A DNA stretch of 64,000 bases from a bacterium (GTDB lineage: Bacteria > Hinthialibacterota > Hinthialibacteria > H5-UNCL2): positions 1 through 64,000 of the forward strand of contig JABTUV010000009.1 of assembly GCA_015075175.1 (NCBI GenBank), written 5' to 3'. Under the pieces are notes generated by a model. That model made no database searches. It saw only the letters and a list, made by a program, of their open reading frames with translations, and had not been told where the DNA came from. The position numbers and the translations under genes were made by a program. Of this stretch, positions 52,655 to 63,396 are shown piece by piece. How positions within the stretch are numbered: the first letter of the stretch is position 1; every line of letters starts with the position of its first letter.

Positions 52655-53529
52655 ATGAACCACCTCGACCGCCTCGAGTCCAGAGCGTGCATATCCTGCG
52701 CGAGGCCCATCGCGGTTCAAACAGCTCTGCATGTTGTGGTCCATCGGCAAGGATAGCACGGTCCTCCTGTGGTTGACGCGCAAGGCGTTCTTCGGCCACG
52801 TGCCGTTTCCGCTGGTGCACATCGACACATCCTACAAGATTCTGAGATGATCGCCTATCGCGACGAATTGGGCGCGCTGGGCTGTGGCTGATCGTGGGCC
52901 GGAACCGGGCGGCGCTGGCGGCGGGACAGAGCTACCCCCACGGCACGCTGGATCGCCTCGGATGCTGCAAGGCCCTGAAGACGGATGCCCTCCGCCACAC
53001 GCTGGCCGGCGACTGGCCCCGCCGCGTCTATGATCCCCAAACCGGCGAGTGGCGGGAGGAGATCAACGGCGCGCCGTTCACCGGCGTGATCGTGGGCGCG
53101 CGCGCCGACGAGGAAGGCAGCCGCTCGAAGGAACGCTACTTCTCCCCCCGAAACGTCCAGAGCGACTGGGAGGTGGACGACCAGCCGCCGGAAATCTGGA
53201 ATTACTACAAGACCAGCTTTGCTCCCGGCACGCACGTGCGCATCCATCCGCTCCTGGACTGGACCGAGCTCAACCTGTGGGAGTACATCCAGCGCGAGGC
53301 GATACCCGTCATTCCGCTCTACTTCAATCGCGGCGAGGGCAGGCGCTACCGCTCGCTGGGATGCTGGCCGTGCACCCAGCCGGTGGAATCGGAGGCGCGA
53401 ACGGTCGCCGAAGTGGTCGAGGAGCTGGCCTCGGGCAAGTTCGCCAACGTGGCGGAACGCTCCGGCCGCGCCCAGGACAAGGACGACGGCGGCACCCTGG
53501 AGACGCTGCGCCGCGAAGGGTACATGTGA
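52655..53529 (+). CDS. cysD: Sulfate adenylyltransferase subunit 2, 5' part frame-shifted
   Basis: CysD, the PP-loop ATP sulfurylase subunit that makes APS with CysN. The start MNHLDRLES is typical; the next pieces ([30 protein letters not shown] holding the PP-loop, here [13 protein letters not shown], and [15 protein letters not shown]) lie in changing frames up to about 52890. From 52894 one frame runs to the end: [63 protein letters not shown] and [16 protein letters not shown]. About four indels. GGGGGGG precedes the ATG. The last residues GYM are standard. Confidence 0.92.
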
Positions 53530-53556
53530 TGGCCAGCCGCGCGCGTCCGCAGCACC

Positions 53557-53640
53557 CGCCGGAGTACAAACTTCAGTTTGCGCGCGGGCAAGCTAAGGCT
53601 TCTACTCCGGAGAACGCGCCGGAGTACAAACTTCAGTTTG
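53557..53640. repeat. Direct repeat of the GTACAAACTTCAGTTTG hairpin
   Basis: CGCCGGAGTACAAACTTCAG plus TTTG occurs at 53557-53580 and 53617-53640, period 60. Each holds CAAACT, TC, AGTTTG. The same hairpin is at 58030-58043 inverted. It lies between cysD and cysN. Confidence 0.8.
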
Positions 53641-53683
53641 CTGTCAGCGTCATCATTCCGCCTGAAAGGAGCCTGAAGAAGTA

Positions 53684-55498
53684 ATGGCAACGGGCGTTCA
53701 CCAGCGCCAGCAGCTGGACGTGGTCGTGGTCGGTCACGAGGACCACGGCAAGAGCACGGTCATCGGGCGCCTTCTGGCCGATACGGGGTCCCTGCCGGAA
53801 GGCAAGCTGGAGGAAGTGCGCGCGCGCTGCGCCCGCTCCGCCCGCCCCTTCGAGTACGCCTTCCTCCTGGACGCGCTCAAGCACGAGCAGGCCCAGGGCA
53901 TCACCATCGACACCGCCCGCTGCTTCTTTCGCACCGCGCGCCGCAACTATATCGTCCACGACGCGCCCGGACATATCGAGTTTCTCAAGAACATGGCGAC
54001 CGGCGCGGCCCGCGCCGACTGCGCCCTCCTCGTCATCGACACCCTGGAGGGCGTGCAGGAAAACAGCAAGCGCCACGGCTACATCCTCGGCATGTTGGGC
54101 GTGCGCCAGTTGGCCGTGCTCATCAACAAGATGGACCGCGTCGATTATCGCTTCGAGGTCTACGACGCCATCCGGCGGCAGTACGGCCAGTTCCTGGCGC
54201 ATCTTTCGGTGTTTCCACTGGCCTATATTCCCATCAGCGCGCGCGAGGGCGTCAACCTGGCGCGGCGCGGCGGCCAGACGCCCTGGTACGACGGGCCGAC
54301 CGTGCTGGAGCAACTGGAGAGCTTCTCCCGCTCCGGCGAGGCGCTGGACAAGCCCTTTCGCATGCCCGTGCAGGACATCTACAAGTTCACCGAAGACGAC
54401 GACGACCGCCGCATCATTGCCGGCACGGTCGAGAGCGGCCTGGTGCGAGTCGATGACACGGTGGTGTTTTATCCCTCCGGCAAGCGCTCTGCCGTCAAGA
54501 GCATCGAGGCCTTTTCCGCGCCGGCGCGCCGGGAAGTAGGCGCGGGATACGCGGCAGGCTTGACGCTTTCGACCCAGGTTTACGTGCGGCCGGGCGAACT
54601 CCTGTGCAAGGCCGGCGAACCGCCGCCGGTCGTGGGCAGCCGCTTTCGCGCCAGCCTGTTCTGGATGGGCCGCGCGCCGCTGGTGCGGGACCGAACCTAT
54701 CGCCTGCGGGTGGGCGCCGCCGCCGTCGGGGTGCGCCTGGCCGAGGTCCGGCACGTGTTGGATACGACCGAGCTCTCCAGCCTCCTGCACAAGCAGGAAG
54801 TGGAACGCCACGACGTGGCCGAATGCGTGCTGGAGACGGTGCGGCCGGTCGCCTTCGACCCGCATGGCGAGCTCTTTGCGACCGGCCGGTTCGTGATCGT
54901 GGACGGCTACGAAATCGCCGGCTGCGGGGTGATTCTCGCCCCGGAGGAGGCGCGTGAGTCGCTCTTCGCCGCCGACCTACGACGCCGCGAGCACGTCTGG
55001 CAGCGTGGCCACGTTTCCTCCGAACAACGCGCCGCCCGCTATGGGCATACCGGCAAGTTCATCGTCTTCACCGGACTGCCCGACGCCGGCAAGGAAGCGC
55101 TGGCCAAGGAACTGGAACGCCGCCTCTTCGACCGTGGCTGCGCGACCTACTTTCTGGGCGTGGGCCATCTCTACGCCGAACTGGCCGAGGGCGAGCACGA
55201 CAAGAGCCTGGCCCGCGACGACGAGATCACCCATCTAGGTCAGTTGGCGCGCGTCCTAGCGGATACGGGCCTCCTTTTCATTACCACCCTGGCGGAGGCC
55301 GACGATTTCGAGATCGAGCGCCTGCGGCGGCTGGTCGCGCCGCACGAGCTCTTCGTCGTCCACGTGGGCGAGGCCGTCTTCGCGCGCGTGCAACCCGACG
55401 TGACTCTGCCGTCACGACCCGACCACGCGTCGGCCCTGGCGGAGATCGAAGCCTCCCTCTCCCGGCACAACGTCTTGCGCTGGGACTACAGCATCTGA
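53684..55498 (+). CDS. cysN: Sulfate adenylyltransferase large subunit fused to a degenerate APS kinase (CysNC)
   Basis: 604 residues. Residues 1-440 are CysN, the GTPase that drives APS synthesis by CysD: P-loop GHEDHGKST (17-25), [12 protein letters not shown] (near 93), NKMD (148-151), then two beta-barrel domains. From about 458 an APS-kinase fold begins ([21 protein letters not shown]). Its P-loop reads GLPDAGKE, with Glu where kinases need Ser/Thr, and later motifs are weak, so the kinase is probably inactive. That agrees with the APS-reducing type of CysH here, which needs no PAPS. Last gene of the plus-strand sulfur operon. Confidence 0.92.
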   Translation: MATGVHQRQQLDVVVVGHEDHGKSTVIGRLLADTGSLPEGKLEEVRARCARSARPFEYAFLLDALKHEQAQGITIDTARCFFRTARRNYIVHDAPGHIEFLKNMATGAARADCALLVIDTLEGVQENSKRHGYILGMLGVRQLAVLINKMDRVDYRFEVYDAIRRQYGQFLAHLSVFPLAYIPISAREGVNLARRGGQTPWYDGPTVLEQLESFSRSGEALDKPFRMPVQDIYKFTEDDDDRRIIAGTVESGLVRVDDTVVFYPSGKRSAVKSIEAFSAPARREVGAGYAAGLTLSTQVYVRPGELLCKAGEPPPVVGSRFRASLFWMGRAPLVRDRTYRLRVGAAAVGVRLAEVRHVLDTTELSSLLHKQEVERHDVAECVLETVRPVAFDPHGELFATGRFVIVDGYEIAGCGVILAPEEARESLFAADLRRREHVWQRGHVSSEQRAARYGHTGKFIVFTGLPDAGKEALAKELERRLFDRGCATYFLGVGHLYAELAEGEHDKSLARDDEITHLGQLARVLADTGLLFITTLAEADDFEIERLRRLVAPHELFVVHVGEAVFARVQPDVTLPSRPDHASALAEIEASLSRHNVLRWDYSI

Positions 55499-55505
55499 GC
55501 ATATC

Positions 55506-55660
55506 GTAGCGGCGACATCTTGTCGCCGATGACCGTAACGGCGACATCTTGTCGCCGGTCTCGGGGACGTCTCGTCCCCGATGGTGGGCTGCGTGTGTCG
55601 GCAGGATGCCGACACGACCGGCGACCTGGAGGTCGCCGCTAGGGGGCGACATCTCGCCGC
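55506..55660. repeat. REP-like array of six hairpins with four different stems
   Basis: Starting 8 nt after the cysN stop: GTAGC + GGCGACA/TGTCGCC (55511-55527); GTAAC + the same (55540-55556); CGGGGACG/CGTCCCCG (55562-55580); GTGTCGGCA/TGCCGACAC (55595-55615); CGGCGACCT/AGGTCGCCG (55619-55638, CTAGC on its minus strand); and a decayed GGCGACA copy (about 55646-55660). Loops are TCT, TCT, TCT, GGA, GG. Confidence 0.85.
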
Positions 55661-55881
55661 CGCGGCTCCCCGCTGGCAACTCCGCCTTTCCGCGCTATAA
55701 ACCCAGGTAGGCTCAGCAGTTAAAAAAAGCGCCGGGTTCGCGCAAAAGGGTTGCGATTTGGCTTAAATTCCGGTAGAAACCAGTCGAAACCTCTTTAGAA
55801 CGATAAAGTTACTGACAACAGGCTCCAGGTGATTCTCAGAAAGGCCGGGCTTCATTCGACCCCCAGTAGGACAGTCCTGTA
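55661..55881. other. Leader of the LysM/M23 gene
   Basis: About 220 nt with no gene. A lower-GC stretch (55710-55830) probably carries the promoter; I could not pick one convincing -35/-10 pair. Confidence 0.35.
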
Positions 55882-57417
55882 ATGGCGATGCGTACCCATA
55901 AGCCTCGATTCCCGGCCGCCGTGCTGGCCGCTGCATGGTTTATCGGGTGGTTCTGCGCCTGTCCCCCGGTCCACGCCGCATCCTCCCAGCTGCGTACCCT
56001 GGACCGCTACCACGTGGTCGCCCCGGGCGAGAATCTCTACCGCATCGCGCTGGCTTACGGAGTCGATCTGAAAGACCTGTGCGAACTCAACGGCATCACC
56101 GATCCGGGGTCCATCGAAAAAGGGCAACGCTTGCGCATTCCGCGCAAGAAACAGACGCGCGTGGGCATCTATCACGTGGTGGAGGAAGGGGAGACCCTGT
56201 CCGCGATCGCGGCGGCGTATCACTTTACCGAGCGCAGTCTGGCCAGCGTGAACCGGATTCGCACCAACACGCCGCTGCGGCGCGGCCAGTTGATCTGGAT
56301 TCCCGGGGCGGGTGAGCGGCAAGCCGTGGCCCAATCCCCTGCATCGCGGCCCACAACGGTTGCGCGGAGTCCGTCGCAGTCCGCCGACTTCCAGCCGGCG
56401 GAACGGCCCGGCAGCCGCCGCGCCGTCAAGGCCGCCGAGGAGGCGGCCGAGGAATGGCGCGGCTCGCGTCCCGCCGTCCCGCTGCGCAACCTCGCCGGTC
56501 CGCCCGCAACGACCGCCGCACCCGCCCCCCGGGTAGCGCAGAAGACCGGCCACTACCACGTGGTGGCGCGCGGCGAGAACCTGCGCCGCATCGGCGAGAA
56601 GTACGGCATCTACAACTGGCACTGGCTGGCCCAGGTCAACCATCTGGTCGATCCCAACGCGTTGGAGCTGGGCCAGCGAATCTACATCCCGTCGCTGGCC
56701 GAGCGGCCCGCGCTGGCCGCCCTCGAGCCGTCCGCGCCCGATGCCGTGACCGGAGCCTCGGTCGATCTTCTGGCATCCGCGCCGTTCAAGCTGGAGCGCG
56801 AGCCGTTGGACGGCTTGGACGGAGGTCTGTCCACGCGCGTCGCCGACTTGGTCCCACCGCTGCCGGACAACGGCGACGGGACGGTCGATCCGGCCCCGCC
56901 GATTCCCTTGGAAGATGCACCGGCCCCGCCGTCGATCCCCGTGCGCATGACGGCCGTGCCGCTCGACTTCGCCTGGCCGCTGCCGGTTCGCGCGGTGCGA
57001 ACCGTCCCCTTCGGCGTGCAGCGCGGCAAGACCTTCCACCGCGGCGTCGACCTGGCCGCCGCTGAAAACACCCCCATCCTGGCGGTCGCCGACGGAGTTG
57101 TCGAAGTGGTTGGCTCGGAGGGCGATTCCTGGGGCAAGTTCTTCGGCAACTACGTCTTCATCAAGCACGGCGAGTACAAGAACAAGACCTGCCGCACCAT
57201 TTACATGCATGCCTCCAAGATCCTGGTCAAGGCGGGCCAGCCGGTCAAGAAGGGGCAAGTGATTGCGCGCGTGGGCAATACCGGCCGCACCCACGGGCCG
57301 GACGGCGGATACCACCTGCACCTCGAGCTTTGGTACGGCGACGACTGCGTGGATCCCTGGCCCGTGCTTGAGCCTAAGCGCCCTCCCCGCGACGAGAACA
57401 TGGCATCGGCGGAGTAG
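55882..57417 (+). CDS. Exported LysM / M23 metallopeptidase
   Basis: 511 residues with a signal peptide (to about residue 34, VHAAS). Three LysM peptidoglycan-binding modules at about residues 43-87, 96-142 and 225-270 (YHVVAPGENLYRIALAYGVD, YHVVEEGETLSAIAAAYHF, YHVVARGENLRRIGEKYGIY), the last two separated by a proline/alanine-rich linker. The C-terminal M23 domain has the zinc ligands HRGVDLA (near 386) and HLHLEL (near 480) and YMHAS between. Complete motifs indicate an active peptidase (not the EnvC/NlpD inactive type). Cell-wall remodelling at the envelope. Confidence 0.92.
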   Translation: MAMRTHKPRFPAAVLAAAWFIGWFCACPPVHAASSQLRTLDRYHVVAPGENLYRIALAYGVDLKDLCELNGITDPGSIEKGQRLRIPRKKQTRVGIYHVVEEGETLSAIAAAYHFTERSLASVNRIRTNTPLRRGQLIWIPGAGERQAVAQSPASRPTTVARSPSQSADFQPAERPGSRRAVKAAEEAAEEWRGSRPAVPLRNLAGPPATTAAPAPRVAQKTGHYHVVARGENLRRIGEKYGIYNWHWLAQVNHLVDPNALELGQRIYIPSLAERPALAALEPSAPDAVTGASVDLLASAPFKLEREPLDGLDGGLSTRVADLVPPLPDNGDGTVDPAPPIPLEDAPAPPSIPVRMTAVPLDFAWPLPVRAVRTVPFGVQRGKTFHRGVDLAAAENTPILAVADGVVEVVGSEGDSWGKFFGNYVFIKHGEYKNKTCRTIYMHASKILVKAGQPVKKGQVIARVGNTGRTHGPDGGYHLHLELWYGDDCVDPWPVLEPKRPPRDENMASAE

Positions 57418-57540
57418 TCCCGGCCCCGGCGCCGACCTTTGCGCTTCCCAGCGAGCTCTTCCCGACGTAAACCATTGGACACCTCCAGCCCGCGCGCGCT
57501 ATAACCGTGCGTTCCCCAATCCCTTGCCGAGGGTGCGCTG

Positions 57541-57975
57541 ATGAAGTGGGTGACCCGTTCGCACGTGCACGTGGACCGCGTGGCCTGCCCCTGGCTGATC
57601 ACGCGCTTCATCGACTCGGAGGCCGAGTTCATCTTCGTCCCCCGCCAAGACGTGGCGCGGGTAGTTGCGGAGTGCGGAGCGATTCCCTTCGACGTGCCCG
57701 GCTGCGAACTGGGGCATCACGCAGGGCGATGCAGCTTCGAGGCCATCATCCGCAAGTATGAACTGAAGGATCGCGCGCTTCTGCGCATGGCCAAGGTCAT
57801 CAACGCCGCCGACACCGATCAGCTGGACAGAGACCCGCTGGCGCCCGGCCTGGAGGCCATCGCCGCCGGCTTCTCACTGCGTTTTCCCGACGACAAGGAG
57901 AACATCCAGCGCCAGTTCCCCCTCTACGACGCTCTCTACACCTGGTGCAGGATGCACGTGCGACGATCCCGCTGA
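57541..57975 (+). CDS. ChrB C-terminal-domain-like (chromate resistance) protein
   Basis: 144 residues, equal to the C-terminal domain of ChrB alone: MKWVTRSHVHVDRVACPWLI, RFIDSEAEFIFVP, CELGHHAGRCSFEAI and ADTDQLDRDPLAPGLEAIA. GAGGG lies before the ATG. In proteobacteria ChrB regulates chromate resistance, but stand-alone domains are common and may have other roles. No chrA transporter is near. Confidence 0.87.
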   Translation: MKWVTRSHVHVDRVACPWLITRFIDSEAEFIFVPRQDVARVVAECGAIPFDVPGCELGHHAGRCSFEAIIRKYELKDRALLRMAKVINAADTDQLDRDPLAPGLEAIAAGFSLRFPDDKENIQRQFPLYDALYTWCRMHVRRSR

Positions 57976-58007
57976 TTGCCCATTCGCGCCGAGCGCGCAT
58001 GAGAGCC

Positions 58008-58049
58008 CAGGCTTCAGCCTGCCTGTATGCAAACTGAAGTTTGTACTCC
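58008..58049. repeat. Two hairpins: CAGGCT/AGCCTG and CAAACT/AGTTTG
   Basis: CAGGCT, TC, AGCCTG at 58008-58021 and CAAACT, GA, AGTTTG at 58030-58043, followed by GTACTCCGG. The second is the inverse of the 53557 hairpin. Both have TC/GA centres. Confidence 0.75.
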
Positions 58050-58072
58050 GGGTTTCCTCCGGATGCGCCCTC

Positions 58073-60737
58073 CTAAGGAGTCGCGCGCATGTAGGGAATC
58101 AGCGAGACCGGCCCCAGGAGGCCGGAAGGTCGCGGCGGCCAGTCGGCGGCGTCGAAGGGACGATAGTTGATATTGACGAAGAAGAACTTGCGCCAGGCCA
58201 CGCCCGCACGGTCCATGGCGGCGATGCGGTTGGCCAGGAGGTTGGCGACTTCGATGGTCAAGCGATTCTCGCCCGGACGCAAGTGCGGCGACAGTTCGAT
58301 GCGGAACGGCTTGCACCACAGGTCGCCCACGCGCTGACCATTCAGGTAGACGCGCGCCGAGTCGCAGACCTCGCCCAGGTCCAGCATCCAGCCGTCCGCG
58401 GGCGTCGCGGGCGCGACGAACGCGGTCTCGTAACGCGCCGTGCCCGAGAAGTCGCGCATGGCAGCGTCCGACCCCTCCGTCCACGACTTCAACTCAAGCG
58501 TGGTCCAGTCGGGCGGAAGCGCAGGTCCGCCGGTCGTGAACTGCACGCGCCAACCGGCGGTTTGCAGTGGCATCGGCCCGCCCAGGCGGCAGTAGACCCA
58601 GGCCGCGCCCGCCACGCGCCGGGGCAGCACGCGCGCGATGATGGACTGCTCCGCCGGCAACTGCAGTCGCACCTCCAGGCGACCGTCGGCGTCCTTGCGA
58701 GTCGTGGCCAACCCCGCCGCTTCGTGCAAGGGATCAAAGAGGATCGCCGCTTCGCCGGTACAGGCCAGCGGCAGCCAGTCGTCGAACGACTGCTCGGTGC
58801 GATTGGCCAGATAGTAAATGACGCTGTCGCCGTCGCGCCGGCGCGCGAACTCCAACCCCGTGTCGCGGAGCGCCTCGCGCGGCACGCCGGAGTACGACAG
58901 CAACGTCGTAAGGTCCTCGCCCACCAGCACGCCGCCCGCTCCCACGCGCGCGCGCCGGATGCCGGCCTGCCCCTCGTAGGCCGTCCAGGAAAGCTCCTCC
59001 AGCCGCGCGGACAACTTCCGCTCCCGAGCCTGCCAATCTTTCCAGCCCGGCGCGGTGCGCGGGGGACGATCCACGAAAAGCACGTTCATCCCCGCCCGCG
59101 CCAGCGCCAAGAGCGCCTCCAGCGTCGCCGGCGGCATGCGCTCGCAGCCCGCGACCACGATGGCGCGATAACGCGCGGCAGGTCGCCCCTTCGCCATCTC
59201 AACCAGCGCGCGGTCGGACACGTAATCGAAACCGAAACCTTCGTCCCAGAGACGTCGCGACGCCGCATAGGTGGGCGCCAGGTTGGTCTTCAGCCAGTGG
59301 TCGGCGTTGTGGACCGTGGCGAATTGCAGGAGATCGGAGCTGCCGCGGTCGACCGCCCACAGGTCGTAGATGGGCAGATAGAGCAGAACGGGATTGTCCG
59401 GCTCGCCCGCCTGCAGGAACGACTGGCAGCGGGCGATGAAGCGATGCAGGTTGGGAAGATGCTCGGCGAAGCTGTTGCTCTCGCCGAAGTGCGTGGAGGC
59501 ATAGAAGAGCCAACCGGGAAAGGGCGCCTCGGCGGGCGAGTAGGGAATCCCGTGATAGAACACGTGGTTGACGCCGGAGAGAAAGTAGTTCTCCAGCGCG
59601 ACGCGCACGCGCGAGAGCGAAACCTGGAAGTGCTCGTCCAGCCAGGTGAAACACTCGAGTGCGACCAGCTTTCTTCCCGCAGCGCGCCGCGGAGTGAGGC
59701 CAGTTTGCAGAGAAAGACGTCCCGCCGCCGCGCCCGAAGCCTTCCGTCTGGAATGTCCGCCGCGCCGTAGAGATCCATGGGTTGCCGGGCGAGCCGTGCG
59801 CCTGGTTGCGCACCAGCGTCCCCCGCTCATGGCACCAGGCGACCCAAGGCAGGGTGAACCGTTCGTGCAGCAGCTCGTCGACGGTCTCGCGGTAGTCGCT
59901 CCGGACGCGCGAAATCTCTTCCGGCTCGCTCTCCCCGCCAGCGCCGGCAGATGCTGCCGCAGGTCGAGCTCGCGCGCCTGGACTCTCCCAGAGTCAGGGC
60001 GTCCAGTTGGCGCCGTAGACCTCGTAAGAGTCGTTATAGAAGCCCGCACCTGCGGCCCGAGGAGATAGGCGTCGGCTGAAGGGCACGAGGTACTCGATCC
60101 AGCGCGGCGCGGAGAAGAGTCCATCCGCGCCCTCCCGCCGGGGCGCGCTTTACCTGCTGCACGGTCCAGCCGTCCAAAGCCGCGTAAAGCGTCCACGACC
60201 TCCGGCGGCGTCCAATCGAGCCGACCGTCGGCGAACGCGCGCGTACAGGTCAACCGCCGGCCATCGTCGGCGACGGCCACGAGCGCCTCGCAGGGCGCTC
60301 TCTGGCTGGCGCGCACTTCACCGAGATGGGCGCGCCGGTAGCGGGGATGACTTCCAGAAAGAGATGCCGCGCGGCGTAGTCCGGTTTCGACCCACGGGCC
60401 GCCGTAGGGCCAGCCCGTCCCCAGCGTCATGTCGATGCCCAGGCCCAATCCTCCGCCTCGCGTGGTGTGCTCCAGCATCTCCATCCACTGCCGCGAAAGA
60501 AACGGAATGCACCGATCTTCACCCTTGCATCGCCGTAGATGGGCACGATGTGCAACCCGCCCATGCCGGCCTCCGGTGGTACTCTGAGCCGCGTCAGCCT
60601 CCCGCGTCACGGCGCTCCCGGCCACCAATAGGACCATGGGCGGCACCCTTCTGTGATCGGCGGCCAATCGGTGCTGGAAGCGTTCGGAGCCGGTTCAATA
60701 AAGAAAACAGCAACCCGGCAAGAAGTCCGCGCAGCAT
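58073..60737 (-). pseudogene. GH106-like alpha-L-rhamnosidase, 5' half frame-shifted
   Basis: About 890 residues if whole. AAGGA precedes the ATG at 60737; MLRGLLAGLLFSLLNRL is a signal sequence. The N-terminal catalytic region is scattered over three frames (RPWSYWWPG, IPFLSRQWMEMLEHTTR, LGLGIDMTLGTGWPYGGPWV). From about 59690 one frame runs to the end: ALECFTWLDEHFQVSLSRV, NHVFYHGIPYSPAEAPFPGW, LFYASTHFGESNSF, CQSFLQAGEPDNPVLLYLPI, and a C-terminal beta-sandwich (DLGEVCDSARVYLNGQRVG, NRLTIEVANLLANRI). Order and motifs fit GH106-type rhamnosidases. With rhaT, rhaI and rhaB this gives a rhamnose-release step. Confidence 0.8.
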
Positions 60738-61082
60738 GGGATTTCCTTTCACGCATGGAGGGTGCACGTCCCGCGTCGCCCTCTCCGGGTGGACGAAAGG
60801 CTATCGTAGCCGCCTCGCCGGCAACACCGGCGTCCCCTCCTCCGCGGGGAGTCACGCCGCCCGGACGGTCGAGGTGACCCGGGCCATGATTCTCGTGGAC
60901 GCTCTGGGTCGTAATTGCGCCGCGCCTGGGTTCGTCGGCAGGTTGGAGTATTGCGCTCTCATCGAATCAGTTATTCCTGGAATTGCGGCCGTTCAGCCGG
61001 CACCAGTAGCGCATGGACCGCAAGAACCGCCCCTTTCCGTGCTTGCCGCCCCAGGGACACGCTGGTACCATGGCGGCCAGCC
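60738..61082. other. Divergent intergenic region between the rhamnosidase and priA
   Basis: 345 nt with no supported gene. Short frames here lack family features. Promoters for both genes should lie here, but none stands out. Confidence 0.4.
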
Positions 61083-63307
61083 ATGACTGACCCCTCTATG
61101 CCGGCGACGTCGTTCTGACCGCGCCGTGCGGCGGCGTTCACCTACCGCCTGCTGGAGGACTGCGCTGCTTTCGCCCGGCCCGGCTGCCGCGTGGTCGCCC
61201 CTTGCTGCGCCGACCCACCTGCGTTTCCTGTCCACAAGGTCAAGCATGAGACGGACTTGCCTCCGGAAAAGGTCCAACCCATCAGGCAGCTGGTGGACGT
61301 CGAGCCTGTCCTCATCCCGCAGGTACTGAGCGTGCGAGTGGATCGCAGACTATTACTTGCGCCTTGGGGAGGCGTACTCTGCCGCATACCCTTTCAGCCC
61401 CGAGCTGCGGCCGCGGGTGGCGACTGCACTCGTGCGGTGCACCGCCGCGGAGCTGCGCGCGTTGGTCCGGGAGTTGGAGCAGGGGAGGGCGCGGGCGCAG
61501 GCGGCGGTACTCGCATCCGTTCTCGCCGAAGACTATGAACCGTGCGGCGTGGGAGAGCTGGCGGAGCGCGCCGGCGTCTCGGAGTCCGCCGTGCGCGCGC
61601 TCCAGGCGCGCGGCATCCTCGCGGCCCGCGAACGCGAATTGATCCGGCGTCCCGAGCCGGGCGAGCCGCTCTTCGCCTACGCCGCTCCCACCCTCAACGC
61701 CGCGCAGGAGCGGGTCCTCTCCGCCGTCACGCGCGCGCAAGGCGAGCACCGCTTTGCGCCCTTTCTCCTCTGCGGCGTCACCGGCTCCGGCAAGACCGAA
61801 GTCTACATCCGCGCGATAGAACGGGCTCTGGCTGCGGGGCGAACCGCGCTCGTGCTCGTGCCCGAAATCAGCCTGACCCCGCAGGCCATGGAGCGCTATC
61901 GGCATCGCCTCGGCGACCGGGTGGGCATTCTGCACAGCGGGCTGTCGGGGGGGGAACGCTTCGACGCCTGGCGCCGCGCGCGCTCGGGCGAGCTCTCCGT
62001 CATCATCGGCACGCGCTCCGCCGTCTTCGCGCCGCTTTCCAAGCTGGGACTGATCGTGGTCGATGAAGAACATGACGGCAGCTACAAGCAGGATGATCCC
62101 GCTCCCCGCTATCACGGCCGCGACGTGGCCATGATGCGCGCGCGCTTGGCGGCCTGCCCCATCCTCCTGGGCAGCGCCACTCCCGCGCTGGAGTCCTACA
62201 CCAACGCGCTGGAAAAGAAATACACGCTGCTCTCCCTGCCGCGCCGCGCCGTCGAGCACGACCTGCCCGACGTGGAACTGGTCGACATGCGCGGCCATGA
62301 TCCCGACAAGGGTCCGCTCTCCGACGAACTGGCTGAGGCGCTGGACGAGTGCCTCGCCGCGGGCGGGCAGGCCATCCTCTTTCTCAACCGCCGCGGCTTC
62401 TCGCCCCAGGTCCTCTGCGCCCGCTGCGGCCACATCGTGCAATGCCCCAGTTGCAGCGTCGCCCTCGTCCAGCACAAACAGCCGCCGGGACTCCTCTGTC
62501 ATCACTGTGAGCACCGCCAGCCGGAGCCGCGCATCTGTCCCGCTTGCCACGGCGAATGGATGCGCTATCGCGGCGTGGGAACCGAGCAACTGGCGCAATG
62601 GGTCGAGGAGAACTACGCAGGCGCGCGCATCGCGCGCCTGGACCTGGACACCACTCGCAAGCGGGACGCGCACACGCGCCTCCTCTCAGCCTTCCGCCGC
62701 CGCGAGACCGACGTGCTGGTCGGCACGCAGATGATCTCCAAGGGCCTGGACATGCCCGGCGTCACGCTGGTGGGCGTGATCGACGCCGACATCGGCCTGG
62801 CGATGCCGGATTTCCGCAGCGCCGAGCGCACCTTCATGCTCTTGACGCAGGTGGCGGGGCGCGCGGGGCGCGGCGAGCATCCCGGACGCGTGTTCATCCA
62901 GTCGCATTGCCCCAATCCCTACGCCGTCCTAGCGGCGATTTCGCAGAATTATGAGGCCTTATAGCGGGAGGCGCGCTATCGCAAGGCGGTGCACTTTCCG
63001 CCCTTCTGCTGGATGGTGCTGGTGCGAGGGACTGCGGAGGACGAGGGGACGAAGCGATTGTGCCGGCGGCTGGCCGAGGCGGCGCGCAGCTATCGTTTGG
63101 CCAGTCCGACGCCGTTGCGCGTCCTGCCGCCGGCGGAAGCGCCCATCCCGCGTCAAGAACCGCTACCGCTGGCAGCTCGCGGTTCTGCATCCGTCGTATC
63201 GCGCCATCGCCGGACTATTGCACGATCCCGGCCTGTCGCCCTGTGCACGAGCGAGCCGAGCTTGGAGCAAGAGTCAGCGTGGACGTGGACCCGCCTCCGT
63301 GTTGTGA
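61083..63307 (+). pseudogene. priA: Primosomal protein N' (PriA helicase), with frameshifts and an in-frame TAG
   Basis: Restart helicase of about 740 residues. The N-terminal DNA-binding part is broken (FTYRLLEDCAAFARPGCRVV, LPPEKVQPIRQL). From 61357 to 62961 one frame holds the helicase: GVTGSGKTEVYIRAIE (Walker A), VVDEEHDGSYKQDD, GSATPALESY, the zinc cysteines CARCGHIVQCPSC and CHHCEHRQPEPRICPAC, GTQMISKGLDMPGV and QVAGRAGRG. An amber codon at 62962-62964 then interrupts the same frame, which continues REARYRKAVHFPPFCWMVL; a further slip occurs near 63150 (NRYRWQLAVLHPS). The natural end is TGA at 63305. Confidence 0.9.
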
Positions 63308-63372
63308 TTCCTCTCCTCGGGAGAGGGTTAGGTGAGAAGTCCTCTCCTCGGGGAGGGTTAGGTGAGGGGAGC
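63308..63372. repeat. CCTCTCCTCGGGAGAGGGTTAG-type repeat
   Basis: Two short tandem units, each CCTCTCCTCGG, then GAGGGTTAGGTGAG. A shortened copy of the 24729-24970 family, starting at the priA stop. Confidence 0.75.
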
Positions 63373-63396
63373 GTCATCTCCCACCGGCTGCTCCGC

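Noticed and set aside
53684-55498. Active bifunctional CysNC.
   Set aside because: The C-terminal P-loop has Glu after GK, so APS kinase activity is unlikely.
55506-55660. A cluster of tRNA or small RNA genes.
   Set aside because: The hairpins are simple 7-9 bp stems with tiny loops; no cloverleaf, no TpsiC arm and no CCA end.
60738-61082. A small gene between the rhamnosidase and priA.
   Set aside because: Frames in this stretch have no ribosome-binding site, no family pattern and a composition like intergenic DNA.
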